Positions 5,998 through 12,734 of a DNA stretch of 13,087 nucleotides are shown in pieces. The DNA is from an uncultured Mollicutes bacterium. Its GTDB lineage: Bacteria > Bacillota_I > Bacilli_A > Acholeplasmatales > Anaeroplasmataceae. Each line of letters begins with the position of its first letter. Positions within the stretch are counted from its first letter, which is position 1. The stretch covers positions 1 to 13,087 of the forward strand of contig URFB01000012.1 in assembly GCA_900547045.1 (NCBI GenBank). Direction: 5' to 3'. A program made the position numbers and the translations under genes. Below the pieces are notes generated by a model. That model saw only the letters and a list, made by a program, of their open reading frames with translations, did no database searches and was not told where the DNA came from.

Positions 5998-6642
5998 ATG
6001 GCTAAGGGAATCTTAGGTAGAAAATTGGGCATGACTCAAATTTTCGATGCAGAGGGAAATCTTATCCCTGTAACTGTTATTGATTGTTCACAAAATGTTG
6101 TTCTTCAACAAAAGACTGTTGAAAATGATGGCTATGTAGCAACTCAAGTTGGTTACGAAGACAAACGTGAAGGTCTAGCAAACAATCCTGAAAAGGGACA
6201 TGTTGCAAAGGCTGAAACTGCTCCTAAGCGCTTCATTAAGGAAATTCGTTTTTCTGTACAATGTGGCGAAAACGAGCTAGCTTCTTACAACGTTGGTCAA
6301 GAGATTAAATGTGATATTTTTACAGCTGGTGAAGTTGTAGACGTAACTGGTACTTCTAAAGGAAAAGGATTCCAAGGTACTATTAAGCGTTACAATCATC
6401 ATCGCGGACCTATGGGTCACGGTTCTGGAGCTCATAGAATCGTTGGTTCAATGGGACCTATTAAAGGTAATATGAAGGGTAAGAAGATGCCAGGACATAT
6501 GGGTCACGAAACAGTTACTCTTCAAAATTTAACAATTGCAGTAGTTGACGCTGAAAGACAATTAATTTTAATTAGAGGTAATGTTCCAGGCCCTAAATCT
6601 GGTCTAGTTGAAATTAAGACAGCTGTTAAGTCTTGCAAATAA
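5998..6642 (+). CDS. rplC: 50S ribosomal protein L3
   Basis: L3 binds 23S rRNA early in assembly and sends a loop toward the peptidyl transferase centre. The 214-residue product begins MAKGILGRKLGMTQIF and shows KGHVAKAE, DVTGTSKGKGFQG, RGPMGHGS and GKKMPGHMG, all typical. It is about five residues longer than Bacillus L3, mainly from a small insertion near residues 84-95. In contrast, the centre-facing loop (GSMGPIKGNMKGKK, 150-163) is about two residues shorter than the usual form with PNRVFKGK. The ATG at 5998 has AAAGGTG seven bases upstream. Second gene of the operon; rplD follows after 27 bases. Confidence 0.97.
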   Translation: MAKGILGRKLGMTQIFDAEGNLIPVTVIDCSQNVVLQQKTVENDGYVATQVGYEDKREGLANNPEKGHVAKAETAPKRFIKEIRFSVQCGENELASYNVGQEIKCDIFTAGEVVDVTGTSKGKGFQGTIKRYNHHRGPMGHGSGAHRIVGSMGPIKGNMKGKKMPGHMGHETVTLQNLTIAVVDAERQLILIRGNVPGPKSGLVEIKTAVKSCK

Positions 6643-6669
6643 TAATCATTAGTAGAAAGGAGATTTATT

Positions 6670-7293
6670 ATGCTTAGCATTGCATTATTAAATCAAGCTG
6701 GAGAAACTTTAAAAACAGTTGAATTAAATGAAGAAGTATTCGGCATTGAACCTAATCAACAAGTAATTTACGATGTTGTTAACGCTCAAAGAGCAGCTAT
6801 GCGTCAAGGTACTCATGACACTTTAAACCGTACTGAAGTACGCGGTGGTGGTAAGAAGCCTTGGAGCCAAAAGGGAACAGGACGCGCTCGTCAAGGATCT
6901 ATTCGTGCTCCTCAATGGCGTGGTGGAGGTACAGTATTTGGACCTACTCCTAGAAGCTATGCTGTAAAGGTTAACAAGAAGGTTCGTCAATTAGGTTTAA
7001 AGTCAGCTTTATCATATAAGGTTAAAGAAAACAAGTTAACATTAATTGATGACTTAAAGTTTGAATCAATTAAGACAAAGAACTTTAATGAGTTCTTAAA
7101 GAATATTAAGGTTGAAGGAAAGGTTATGGTTATCGTTTCTGAATTAACTGAGGAAGTTGTTCTTTCTGCAAGAAACCTACCAAACGTATTCGTTAGCCCT
7201 GCAGATCACGCAAGCGTATTTGACATTTTATGTTATGACAAGCTTGTTATGACTGAGTCTGCTGCAAAATATTTCGAGGAGGTTCTAGCATAA
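6670..7293 (+). CDS. rplD: 50S ribosomal protein L4
   Basis: L4 is an early-assembly 23S rRNA-binding protein whose extended loop lines the peptide exit tunnel beside L22. The 207-residue product has the usual length; the loop is seen at about 45-95 with RGGGKKPWSQKGTGRAR, then QWRGGG and FGPTPRSY. In gammaproteobacteria L4 also represses the S10 operon through the leader RNA; here that role is only a possibility, but it makes the leader at 5532-5659 worth testing with this protein. The ATG is preceded by AAAGGAG at 6656-6662. Its last codons contain the ribosome binding site of rplW, which starts one base after the rplD stop, so the pair is probably translationally coupled. Confidence 0.97.
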   Translation: MLSIALLNQAGETLKTVELNEEVFGIEPNQQVIYDVVNAQRAAMRQGTHDTLNRTEVRGGGKKPWSQKGTGRARQGSIRAPQWRGGGTVFGPTPRSYAVKVNKKVRQLGLKSALSYKVKENKLTLIDDLKFESIKTKNFNEFLKNIKVEGKVMVIVSELTEEVVLSARNLPNVFVSPADHASVFDILCYDKLVMTESAAKYFEEVLA

Positions 7294-7294
7294 T

Positions 7295-7585
7295 ATGGAA
7301 TTAAAATTTTATGATATCATTAAAGAACCAATCATTACTGAAAAATCAATGCAACTAAAGGAACAATACAATAAGTATACTTTCAAGGTTGCTCCAAACG
7401 CTAACAAGATTGAAATTAAGAATGCTGTTGAAGCATTATTCAATGTAAAAGTTTTAAGCGTAAATACAATCAATGTATTACCAAAGAATAAGAGAGTTGG
7501 CCAATATGCTGGTAAGACTTCTGCTTATAAGAAGGCAATCTGCAAGCTTGCTGATGGTAATAAGATTGATGCATTTGAAATTTAA
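7295..7585 (+). CDS. rplW: 50S ribosomal protein L23
   Basis: L23 binds domain III of 23S rRNA near the tunnel exit and serves as docking site for trigger factor and the signal recognition particle. The 96-residue product has normal length, with the N-terminal signature IIKEPIITEKS and the central NKIEIKNAVEALFNVKV. The ATG lies one base after the rplD TAA; its ribosome binding site GAGGAGG (7276-7282) is inside rplD, 12 bases upstream, slightly long but acceptable for a coupled gene. rplB follows after 18 bases. Confidence 0.97.
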   Translation: MELKFYDIIKEPIITEKSMQLKEQYNKYTFKVAPNANKIEIKNAVEALFNVKVLSVNTINVLPKNKRVGQYAGKTSAYKKAICKLADGNKIDAFEI

Positions 7586-7603
7586 TTATAGGAGGAAATT
7601 CTA

Positions 7604-8437
7604 ATGGGTATTAGAGTATATAAGCCTACCTCTAATGGTAGACGTAATATGTCAGTTTCTACATATGAAGAAATTACTACAACAACTCCTGAGAAGTCAC
7701 TTTTAGCTCCAATTAAGTCTAAGGGTGGACGTAATAACACTGGTAAGATTACAGTTCGTCATCAAGGCGGCGGTGTAAAGAGAAAGTACCGTGTTATTGA
7801 TTTCAAGCGTAATAAGGATGGTATTCCTGCACGTGTTGCTTCTATTGAATACGATCCAAACAGAAGTGCAAATATTGCATTATTAGTTTATGCTGATGGT
7901 GCTAAAACTTATATTTTAGCTCCAAAAGGATTAGTAGTAGGTCAAACAGTTATCTCTGGAGAGGGTGCAGATATTAAGGTTGGTAACACTTTAGTAATTA
8001 GCCAAATTCCAGTTGGTACATTAATCCATAACATCGAGTTACATCCAGGAAAGGGTGGACAATTAGTACGTAGTGCTGGTACATCTGCTCAAATTCTTGG
8101 TCGTGAAGAGAAATATGTATTAGTAAGATTAAGCTCAGGCGAAGTTCGTAAGATTTTAGGTACTTGCCGTGCTACAATCGGTGTTGTTGGTAATGAAGAG
8201 CATGAACTAGTTCGTATCGGTAAGGCCGGTCGTGCTAGACATATGGGACTTCGTCCAGAAGTACGTGGTTCTGTTATGAACCCTAACGATCACCCTCATG
8301 GTGGTGGTGAAGGTAAAGCACCTATCGGACGTAAGGCTCCTCTTACTCCTTGGGGCAAGAAAGCTCTTGGAGTTAAGACTCGTGATTCTAAGAAGTCTTC
8401 TAACAAACTAATCGTTCGTAGAAGAAATCAAAAATAA
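7604..8437 (+). CDS. rplB: 50S ribosomal protein L2
   Basis: L2 is required for subunit association and peptidyl transferase activity. The 277-residue product is standard in length and sequence: KPTSNGRRNMS at the N-terminus, GRNNTGKITVRHQGGG, an SH3-like core with IEYDPNRSANIALL, and the C-terminal signature MNPNDHPHGGGEG starting at residue 225. The histidine at 230 corresponds to the conserved residue (E. coli His229) placed near the catalytic centre. The strongly basic tail ends RRRNQK. GGAGG lies at 7591-7595, eight bases before the ATG. No anomaly seen. Confidence 0.98.
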   Translation: MGIRVYKPTSNGRRNMSVSTYEEITTTTPEKSLLAPIKSKGGRNNTGKITVRHQGGGVKRKYRVIDFKRNKDGIPARVASIEYDPNRSANIALLVYADGAKTYILAPKGLVVGQTVISGEGADIKVGNTLVISQIPVGTLIHNIELHPGKGGQLVRSAGTSAQILGREEKYVLVRLSSGEVRKILGTCRATIGVVGNEEHELVRIGKAGRARHMGLRPEVRGSVMNPNDHPHGGGEGKAPIGRKAPLTPWGKKALGVKTRDSKKSSNKLIVRRRNQK

Positions 8438-8465
8438 TTATTAATCAATAGAAGGAGGACACGTC

Positions 8466-8744
8466 ATGGCTCGTTCAATTAAAAAAGGACCATTTTGCGA
8501 TGAGTCTTTAATGAAGAAAGTAGAAGCGCAAAATGCCGCTCATGAAAATAAAGTAATTCAAACATGGTCTCGCCGTTCAACTATTTTCCCAGCATTTGTT
8601 GGTCACACTTTCGGTGTATATAACGGTAGAGAGCATACCCCTGTTTATGTAACAGAAGACATGGTAGGACACAAGTTAGGAGAATTCGCTCCAACTCGTA
8701 CATATCATGGTCACGGTGCTGATGATAAAAAGGCATCAAGATAA
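8466..8744 (+). CDS. rpsS: 30S ribosomal protein S19
   Basis: S19 is located in the head of the small subunit, pairs with S13 and contacts tRNA and the A-site finger bridge. The 92-residue product has the canonical start MARSIKKGPF and the motifs WSRRSTIFPAFVGHT, YNGREHTPVYV and KLGEFAPTRTYHGH. Length matches the family. The ribosome binding site GAAGGAGGA at 8451-8459 is seven bases upstream of the ATG. It is separated from rplB by 28 bases and from rplV by 20 bases. Confidence 0.98.
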   Translation: MARSIKKGPFCDESLMKKVEAQNAAHENKVIQTWSRRSTIFPAFVGHTFGVYNGREHTPVYVTEDMVGHKLGEFAPTRTYHGHGADDKKASR

Positions 8745-8764
8745 TTAGTAGGAGGAAATAAGAC

Positions 8765-9100
8765 ATGGATGTTAAAGCAATAGCTAAAAATGTTCGCGTT
8801 ACTCCTAGTAAAGCTCGTCTTGTTGTTGACATGATTCGTGGTAAGAATGTTAATGAAGCTTTTGCAATTTTAAAGCTAACAAATAAGAACGCTTGCGAGG
8901 ATGTAAGCAAAGTATTAAAATCTGCATGCGCTAATGCAGTAAACAATAATGGCTTAGATATTAATAAGCTATTCGTAAAAGAGATTTACGTATGTGATGG
9001 ACTAAGAATGAAGAGAATGTCACCACGTGCTAAGGGTCGTGGAGACGTTATCACTAAGAGACTTTCAAGTATCACTTGCGTAGTTGCTGAAAGAGATTAA
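8765..9100 (+). CDS. rplV: 50S ribosomal protein L22
   Basis: L22 binds all domains of 23S rRNA, and its long beta-hairpin narrows the exit tunnel together with L4; the hairpin tip affects macrolide sensitivity. The 111-residue product shows VRVTPSKARLVVDMIRGKNV at the N-terminus and the hairpin at about 80-100 with RMKRMSPRAKGRGDVI, ending in a beta strand SSITCVVAE. Length is normal. The hairpin looks intact, with no insertion of the kind tied to macrolide resistance. AGGAGGAAA at 8750-8758 is the ribosome binding site. rpsC starts 16 bases after the stop. Confidence 0.97.
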   Translation: MDVKAIAKNVRVTPSKARLVVDMIRGKNVNEAFAILKLTNKNACEDVSKVLKSACANAVNNNGLDINKLFVKEIYVCDGLRMKRMSPRAKGRGDVITKRLSSITCVVAERD

Positions 9101-9102
9101 TC

Positions 9103-9110
9103 AAGGAGGA
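9103..9110 (+). promoter_or_regulatory. Ribosome binding site that fixes the rpsC start
   Basis: AAGGAGGA is six bases before the ATG at 9117. The open frame reaches back to 9084 inside rplV, but that earlier start has no site and would add 11 residues before the universal MGQKVSP. Confidence 0.92.
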
Positions 9111-9116
9111 AATCAC

Positions 9117-9854
9117 ATGGGTCAAAAGGTAAGTCCAGTCGGACTACGTGTTGGTATCAATCGTGAATGGGATGCATCTTGGTATGCTAACAAGAACGAG
9201 GTTGCTGATCTATTATTAGAGGATTTAAAAATCCGTAAGCACCTTGAAACTGTTTATGCTAAGGCTGCTGTTTCACGTATTCTTATCGAGCGTGTTAAAG
9301 GCGCAAAGAAAGATCGCGTAAAAATTACTTTATATACTGCTAAACCAGGTGTTGTAATTGGTCGCGAGGCTGAAACTAAAAACAAAGTTGTAAAAGACTT
9401 AGAATTTTTAACAAAGAAGGAAATTTCCTTAAATGTAGTTGAGGTTAAGAAGCCTGAACTAGATGCTACATTAGTAGCTAAATCAATCGCTGAGCAACTA
9501 GAGGCACGTGCATCATTCCGCCGTGTACAAAAGGTTGCAATTCAAAGAGCTCTAAAGGCTGGCGCTAAGGGTGCTAAGACTTTAATTGCTGGTCGTCTTG
9601 GTGGAGCTGAAATGGCTCGTTCTGAGGGTTATAATGAGGGTCAAGTTCCTCTTCAAACTCTACGTGCTGATGTTGACTATGCAGTTGCAGAAGCTCACAC
9701 AACTTATGGAAAGCTTGGTATCAAGGTTTGGATCTATAAGGGTGAAGTATTAGGTATGAAGAATATTAAGCATGAAGAGCAATCTCGTCCTAATAGAGCA
9801 CCTAGAACTCCAAAAGGTGAAAAGCCAGGTAGAAGTTCTAAAGGAGGTAATTAA
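9117..9854 (+). CDS. rpsC: 30S ribosomal protein S3
   Basis: S3 lies at the mRNA entry channel of the small subunit and helps unwind mRNA with S4 and S5. The 245-residue product starts with canonical MGQKVSPVGLRVGI. It has an N-terminal domain, a type II KH domain (about 60-110) and the C-terminal domain with SRGY-like ARSEGYNEGQVPLQTLRADVDYA and TTYGKLGIKVWIYKGE. It is longer than Bacillus S3 (about 218) because of a basic, Pro-rich tail (about 211-245) ending KGGN. The KH loop, normally GxxG, reads GREA at residues 82-85. The end of the gene contains the rplP ribosome binding site, and only two bases separate the two genes. Confidence 0.97.
   Translation: MGQKVSPVGLRVGINREWDASWYANKNEVADLLLEDLKIRKHLETVYAKAAVSRILIERVKGAKKDRVKITLYTAKPGVVIGREAETKNKVVKDLEFLTKKEISLNVVEVKKPELDATLVAKSIAEQLEARASFRRVQKVAIQRALKAGAKGAKTLIAGRLGGAEMARSEGYNEGQVPLQTLRADVDYAVAEAHTTYGKLGIKVWIYKGEVLGMKNIKHEEQSRPNRAPRTPKGEKPGRSSKGGN
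9840..9848 (+). promoter_or_regulatory. Ribosome binding site of rplP inside the end of rpsC
   Basis: AAAGGAGGT overlaps the last codons of rpsC. It is eight bases from the ATG at 9857 and 14 from a second in-frame ATG at 9863, so the first ATG (MLMPKR, matching MLxPKR of the family) is favoured. Confidence 0.85.
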
Positions 9855-9856
9855 TT

Positions 9857-10273
9857 ATGTTAATGCCTAAAAGAGTTAAGTACCGTCGTCCTCATCGTGT
9901 TTCTTACGAAGGTAAGGCTAAAGGTGGTACTGAGTTAGCATTTGGTGAATACGGATTAAAGTCACTTGAGGGTGCGTATTTAACAAACCGTCAAATTGAG
10001 GCTGCCCGTATCGCTATTACTCGTTATATGAATCGTCAAGGACAAGTTTGGATTAAAGTATTCCCTCACTTATCTAAGACTAAAAAACCTCTTGCAGTAC
10101 GTATGGGATCTGGTAAAGGTTCACCAGAGTCATGGGTAGCTGTAGTAAAGAAGGAAGTAATTTTATTCGAGGTTGCTGGTGTTTCTGAGGAAGTTGCTCG
10201 TGAAGCATTACGTCTAGCATCTCATAAGCTTCCTGTTAAAACTAAAATTGTTAAGAAGGAGTGTGCTGAATAA
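9857..10273 (+). CDS. rplP: 50S ribosomal protein L16
   Basis: L16 is a late-assembly protein that shapes the A site and helps aminoacyl-tRNA accommodation. The 138-residue product has MLMPKRVKYRRPHR at the start, GKAKGGTELAFGEYGLK, the conserved ARIAITRYMNRQG, KPLAVRMGSGKG and a C-terminal VAREALRLASHKLP. Length is close to E. coli L16 (136) and a little below Bacillus (144). Its TAA stop overlaps the rpmC start codon as TAATG, so the two genes are probably translationally coupled. Confidence 0.97.
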   Translation: MLMPKRVKYRRPHRVSYEGKAKGGTELAFGEYGLKSLEGAYLTNRQIEAARIAITRYMNRQGQVWIKVFPHLSKTKKPLAVRMGSGKGSPESWVAVVKKEVILFEVAGVSEEVAREALRLASHKLPVKTKIVKKECAE

Positions 10274-10476
10274 TGAAAAATTCTGAAATTAGAAATTTAT
10301 CAGTTGAAGAATTAAATAAGCAAATCGCTGAATTAAAGGGCGAATTATTTAACCTAAAGCTTCAGTCATCTCTTAACCAATTAACTAATACTGCACGCAT
10401 TAGTACAGTAAAGAAGACAATTGCAAGAATGAAGACAATCCTTGCTGAAAAGTCTGCTGAAAAGAAGGAGGACTAA
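10273..10476 (+). CDS. rpmC: 50S ribosomal protein L29
   Basis: L29 is a small helical-hairpin protein near the tunnel exit, close to L23. The 67-residue product has two helices with MKNSEIRNLSVEEL at the start, ELKGELFNLKLQ in the middle, and NTARISTVKKTIARMKT in the second helix. The start codon overlaps the rplP stop by one base; AAGGAG at 10256-10261 lies 11 bases upstream within rplP. The ribosome binding site of rpsQ (AAGGAGGA, 10465-10472) runs through its last codons. Length and sequence are typical. Confidence 0.96.
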   Translation: MKNSEIRNLSVEELNKQIAELKGELFNLKLQSSLNQLTNTARISTVKKTIARMKTILAEKSAEKKED

Positions 10477-10479
10477 AAC

Positions 10480-10743
10480 ATGCAAGAACGTAACAGTCAC
10501 AAGACATTTACAGGTGTTGTAGTATCTACTAAGATGGATAAGACAATCGTTGTATCTGTTGATACTTATAGAAAGCATAGATTATACGGTAAACGTGTTA
10601 AATCATCTACAAAATTTCATGCTCATGATGAAAACAACACAGCTAAGCTTGGCGATGTTGTAACAATCATGGAAACTAGACCTTTATCAAAAACTAAGCA
10701 TTTCGTATTAGTTAAAGTTGAGAAGGTTCACGAAAATATTTAA
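10480..10743 (+). CDS. rpsQ: 30S ribosomal protein S17
   Basis: S17 is an OB-fold primary binder of 16S rRNA in the small-subunit body. The 87-residue product has the typical opening QERNSHKTFTGVVVSTKMDKT, then YRKHRLYGKRVK, AHDENNTAKLGDVV and METRPLSKTKHFVLV. Length matches the family (84-87). It begins three bases after the rpmC stop and shares its ribosome binding site region with that gene. rplN follows after 25 bases. Confidence 0.97.
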   Translation: MQERNSHKTFTGVVVSTKMDKTIVVSVDTYRKHRLYGKRVKSSTKFHAHDENNTAKLGDVVTIMETRPLSKTKHFVLVKVEKVHENI

Positions 10744-10753
10744 TTAGTTCTTG

Positions 10754-10762
10754 AAAGGAGGT
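10754..10762 (+). promoter_or_regulatory. Ribosome binding site that fixes the rplN start
   Basis: AAAGGAGGT is six bases before the ATG at 10769. The open frame also contains a TTG at 10751, but starting there would place the ribosome binding site inside the coding region. Confidence 0.92.
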
Positions 10763-10768
10763 ACTCTC

Positions 10769-11137
10769 ATGGTTCAACAAGAAACTAGACTTGCAGTAGC
10801 TGACAATTCAGGTGCTCGTGAGTTATTAATTATTAAGATTTTAGGCGGTGCATTACATAGATATGCTAACGTTGGCGATATCGTTGTTTGCTCTGTTAAG
10901 AAAGCATCACCAAATGGAGCAGTAAAAAAGGGTGATGTTGTTAAAGCAGTAATCGTACGTACAAAAACTGGATTAAGAAGAAATGATGGTTCTTATATTA
11001 AGTTCGATGAAAATGCAGCAGTTATCATTCGTGAAGATTTAACTCCACGTGGAACTCGTATTTTCGGACCAGTAGCTCGTGAACTTCGTGATAAGAATTT
11101 CATGAAGATCGTTTCTTTAGCTCCTGAAGTACTATAA
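10769..11137 (+). CDS. rplN: 50S ribosomal protein L14
   Basis: L14 binds 23S rRNA at the subunit interface, forms bridges to the 30S subunit and is the contact for the silencing factor RsfS. The 122-residue product equals the Bacillus length. It begins MVQQETRLAVADNSGAREL and carries the family signature in KKASPNGAVKKGDVVKAVIVRTK, followed by DENAAVII and PRGTRIFGPVARELR. I use the ATG at 10769, not the upstream TTG at 10751, because of the strong ribosome binding site between them. rplX follows after 16 bases. Confidence 0.97.
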   Translation: MVQQETRLAVADNSGARELLIIKILGGALHRYANVGDIVVCSVKKASPNGAVKKGDVVKAVIVRTKTGLRRNDGSYIKFDENAAVIIREDLTPRGTRIFGPVARELRDKNFMKIVSLAPEVL

Positions 11138-11153
11138 TAGGAGGTGCACTTAA

Positions 11154-11495
11154 ATGCAAATTAAGAAGGGTGACACAGTCGTTGTTATCGCTGGTAAAAA
11201 TAAATTTACAGTAGATAAGAAGGGAAACAAGACTCAAACAACTGGTAAGGTTATTGAGGCATTCCCTGCTAAGAATAAAGTTATCGTTGAAGGCGTAAAC
11301 AAGGTTAAAAAACATTTAAAGCCTACTCAACAAAATCAATCTGGTAGCATTATTGAAGTAGAAGCTCCAATTGATGCATCAAACGTTATGTTACTTGACC
11401 CAGTTAAGAACGTTCCAACTCGTGTATCTATCGTTACAAAGGAAGATGGAACTAAGGTTAGAGTAACTAAAAAATCTGGTTCAGAAATCAAGTAA
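11154..11495 (+). CDS. rplX: 50S ribosomal protein L24
   Basis: L24 is one of the two assembly-initiating proteins of the large subunit and reaches to the tunnel exit. The 113-residue product is about ten longer than Bacillus L24 (103). The KOW motif starts normally (KKGDTVVVIAGKNK) but then has an insertion at about residues 18-29 (FTVDKKGNKTQT) before the motif resumes with TGKVIEAFP. Downstream motifs are ordinary: KVIVEGVNKVKKHLKPT, EAPIDASNVML, and RVSIVTKEDGTKVRV. AGGAGGT at 11139-11145 is eight bases before the ATG. rplE follows after 25 bases. Confidence 0.96.
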   Translation: MQIKKGDTVVVIAGKNKFTVDKKGNKTQTTGKVIEAFPAKNKVIVEGVNKVKKHLKPTQQNQSGSIIEVEAPIDASNVMLLDPVKNVPTRVSIVTKEDGTKVRVTKKSGSEIK

Positions 11496-11520
11496 TTTCT
11501 AAGAGAGGAGGTAAACATTT

Positions 11521-12063
11521 ATGAATCGTTTACGTGAAAAATATGAAAACTCTGTTAAAGCAGAATTAAGTAATAAATTCAATTATACTTCAAGCATGCA
11601 AATCCCAAAGATCGAAAAGATCGTTATTAATATGGGTTGCGGCGATGCGGTAGCAAATTCAAAGGTTCTTGATGAGGCAGTAGAGGAATTAACTCTTATT
11701 GCAGGTCAAAAGCCAGTTGTTACTAAGGCTAAAAAGTCAATTGCAAACTTTAAGCTTCGTGAAGGAATGCCTATCGGATGCAAGGTTACATTACGTGGTG
11801 AGAAGATGTATGAATTCTTCGACAAGCTAATCTCTATCGCTTTACCTCGTGTACGTGACTTCCGTGGTATTTCTGCAAATGCTTTTGATGGTCGTGGTAA
11901 CTATACTTTAGGTGTTAAGGAGCAATTAATTTTCCCTGAAATCAACTTTGATAAGGTTAAGAAGATTCGTGGAATGGACATTGTTATCGTAACAACTGCA
12001 AAAACTGATGAAGAGGGTCGTGCTCTATTAAGCTTAATGGGTATGCCTTACAGTAAAAAGTAG
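11521..12063 (+). CDS. rplE: 50S ribosomal protein L5
   Basis: L5 binds 5S rRNA and, with L18, places it in the central protuberance, where it also contacts P-site tRNA. The 180-residue product has normal length, with NRLREKYENSV, KIVINMGCGDA, GQKPVVTKAKKSIANFKLR, EGMPIGCKVTLRG, LPRVRDFRG and a C-terminal GMDIVIVTTAKTDEEGRALL. AGGAGGT (11507-11513) precedes the ATG by seven bases. It ends with TAG, the only visible stop codon in the window that is not TAA. The rpsN ribosome binding site follows immediately. Confidence 0.97.
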   Translation: MNRLREKYENSVKAELSNKFNYTSSMQIPKIEKIVINMGCGDAVANSKVLDEAVEELTLIAGQKPVVTKAKKSIANFKLREGMPIGCKVTLRGEKMYEFFDKLISIALPRVRDFRGISANAFDGRGNYTLGVKEQLIFPEINFDKVKKIRGMDIVIVTTAKTDEEGRALLSLMGMPYSKK

Positions 12064-12077
12064 AAAGGATAAAAACT

Positions 12078-12263
12078 ATGGCAAAAAAGTCTCAAATTGC
12101 TAGAAATCATAGAAAAGCAAAGTTCGCAGTTCGTGAGTATACACGTTGCGAAAGATGTGGTCGTCCACATGCTGTTTATGGCAAGTTTAAATTATGCCGT
12201 GTTTGCTTCCGTGAATTAGCTTACAAGGGTCAAATCCCTGGAGTTAAAAAAGCAAGCTGGTAA
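12078..12263 (+). CDS. rpsN: 30S ribosomal protein S14, zinc-binding (type Z)
   Basis: S14 lies in the small-subunit head and is a late-assembly protein. At 61 residues this is the short zinc-ribbon form: Cys24 and Cys27 (RCERCGR) and Cys40 and Cys43 (LCRVCFRE) form the ligand set. It ends with the universal GQIPGVKKASW. The long, zinc-free form that many Bacillota keep elsewhere for zinc starvation is not in this window. AAAGGA (12064-12069) lies eight bases upstream of the ATG, directly after the rplE stop. It is followed by a 51-base spacer, the longest in the operon part of the window. Confidence 0.97.
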   Translation: MAKKSQIARNHRKAKFAVREYTRCERCGRPHAVYGKFKLCRVCFRELAYKGQIPGVKKASW

Positions 12264-12314
12264 TTCATTAAATAAAATTATTTTTTCCGAGTTTATGGAA
12301 GGAGGAACAAACAT

Positions 12315-12713
12315 ATGGTTATGACAGATCCAATTGCGGATATGCTAACTCGCATTAGAAATGCGAACAAGATGCATCATGAAACAGTTGAAATGCCTGC
12401 ATCTTCTTTAAAGACTGCTATTTTAGAAGTTCTTAAGAATGAGGGATTCATCGTTGATTTCGTGACTAAATCTGAAAATAATAAGAGCGTTACAACTGTT
12501 ACTTTAAAGTATACAGCTAATAACGAAAGAGTAATTAATGGCCTTAAGAGAATTTCTAAGCCAGGTCTAAGAGTTTATGCTCAAGCAGACGAACTTCCAA
12601 CTGTATTAAACGGTCTAGGAATCGCAGTTATTTCAACTTCTAGAGGTGTAATGACTGATAAGGAAGCTCGTAAGAACCAAATCGGCGGCGAAGTATTGGC
12701 TTACATTTGGTAA
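12315..12713 (+). CDS. rpsH: 30S ribosomal protein S8
   Basis: S8 is a primary binder of the central domain of 16S rRNA. In E. coli it represses the spc operon by binding mRNA near rplE, but no comparable site is obvious to me here. The 132-residue product matches Bacillus S8 in length and closely in sequence: MVMTDPIADMLTRIRNAN, NNERVINGLKRISKPGLRVY, LNGLGIAVISTSRGVMTD and the terminal GGEVLAYIW. AAGGAGG (12299-12305) is nine bases before the ATG. The 5' spacer contains TTCC (12285-12288), which could pair weakly with GGAA (12297-12300) at the ribosome binding site. Confidence 0.98.
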   Translation: MVMTDPIADMLTRIRNANKMHHETVEMPASSLKTAILEVLKNEGFIVDFVTKSENNKSVTTVTLKYTANNERVINGLKRISKPGLRVYAQADELPTVLNGLGIAVISTSRGVMTDKEARKNQIGGEVLAYIW

Positions 12714-12734
12714 TTTTAACAGGAGGTGTTTTAA

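Noticed and set aside
8581..8946. Antisense open frame of 121 codons across rpsS and rplV
   Set aside because: It lies opposite two well-conserved ribosomal genes, has no promoter or ribosome binding site, and no recognisable domain. The same applies to shorter antisense frames at 10381-10578, 11100-11315 and 11336-11518.
9084..9116. Earlier start for S3 overlapping the end of rplV
   Set aside because: No ribosome binding site, and the family begins at MGQKVSP, with AAGGAGGA six bases before that ATG.
10751..10768. TTG start for L14
   Set aside because: The frame from this TTG contains the ribosome binding site itself; L14 starts at MVQQETRL at 10769.
12264..12314. Possible internal promoter or regulatory hairpin in the 51-base spacer before rpsH
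   Set aside because: The only hairpin (TTCC/GGAA with an 8-nt loop) is weak, and no matched -35/-10 pair is present; it is mentioned only in the rpsH entry.
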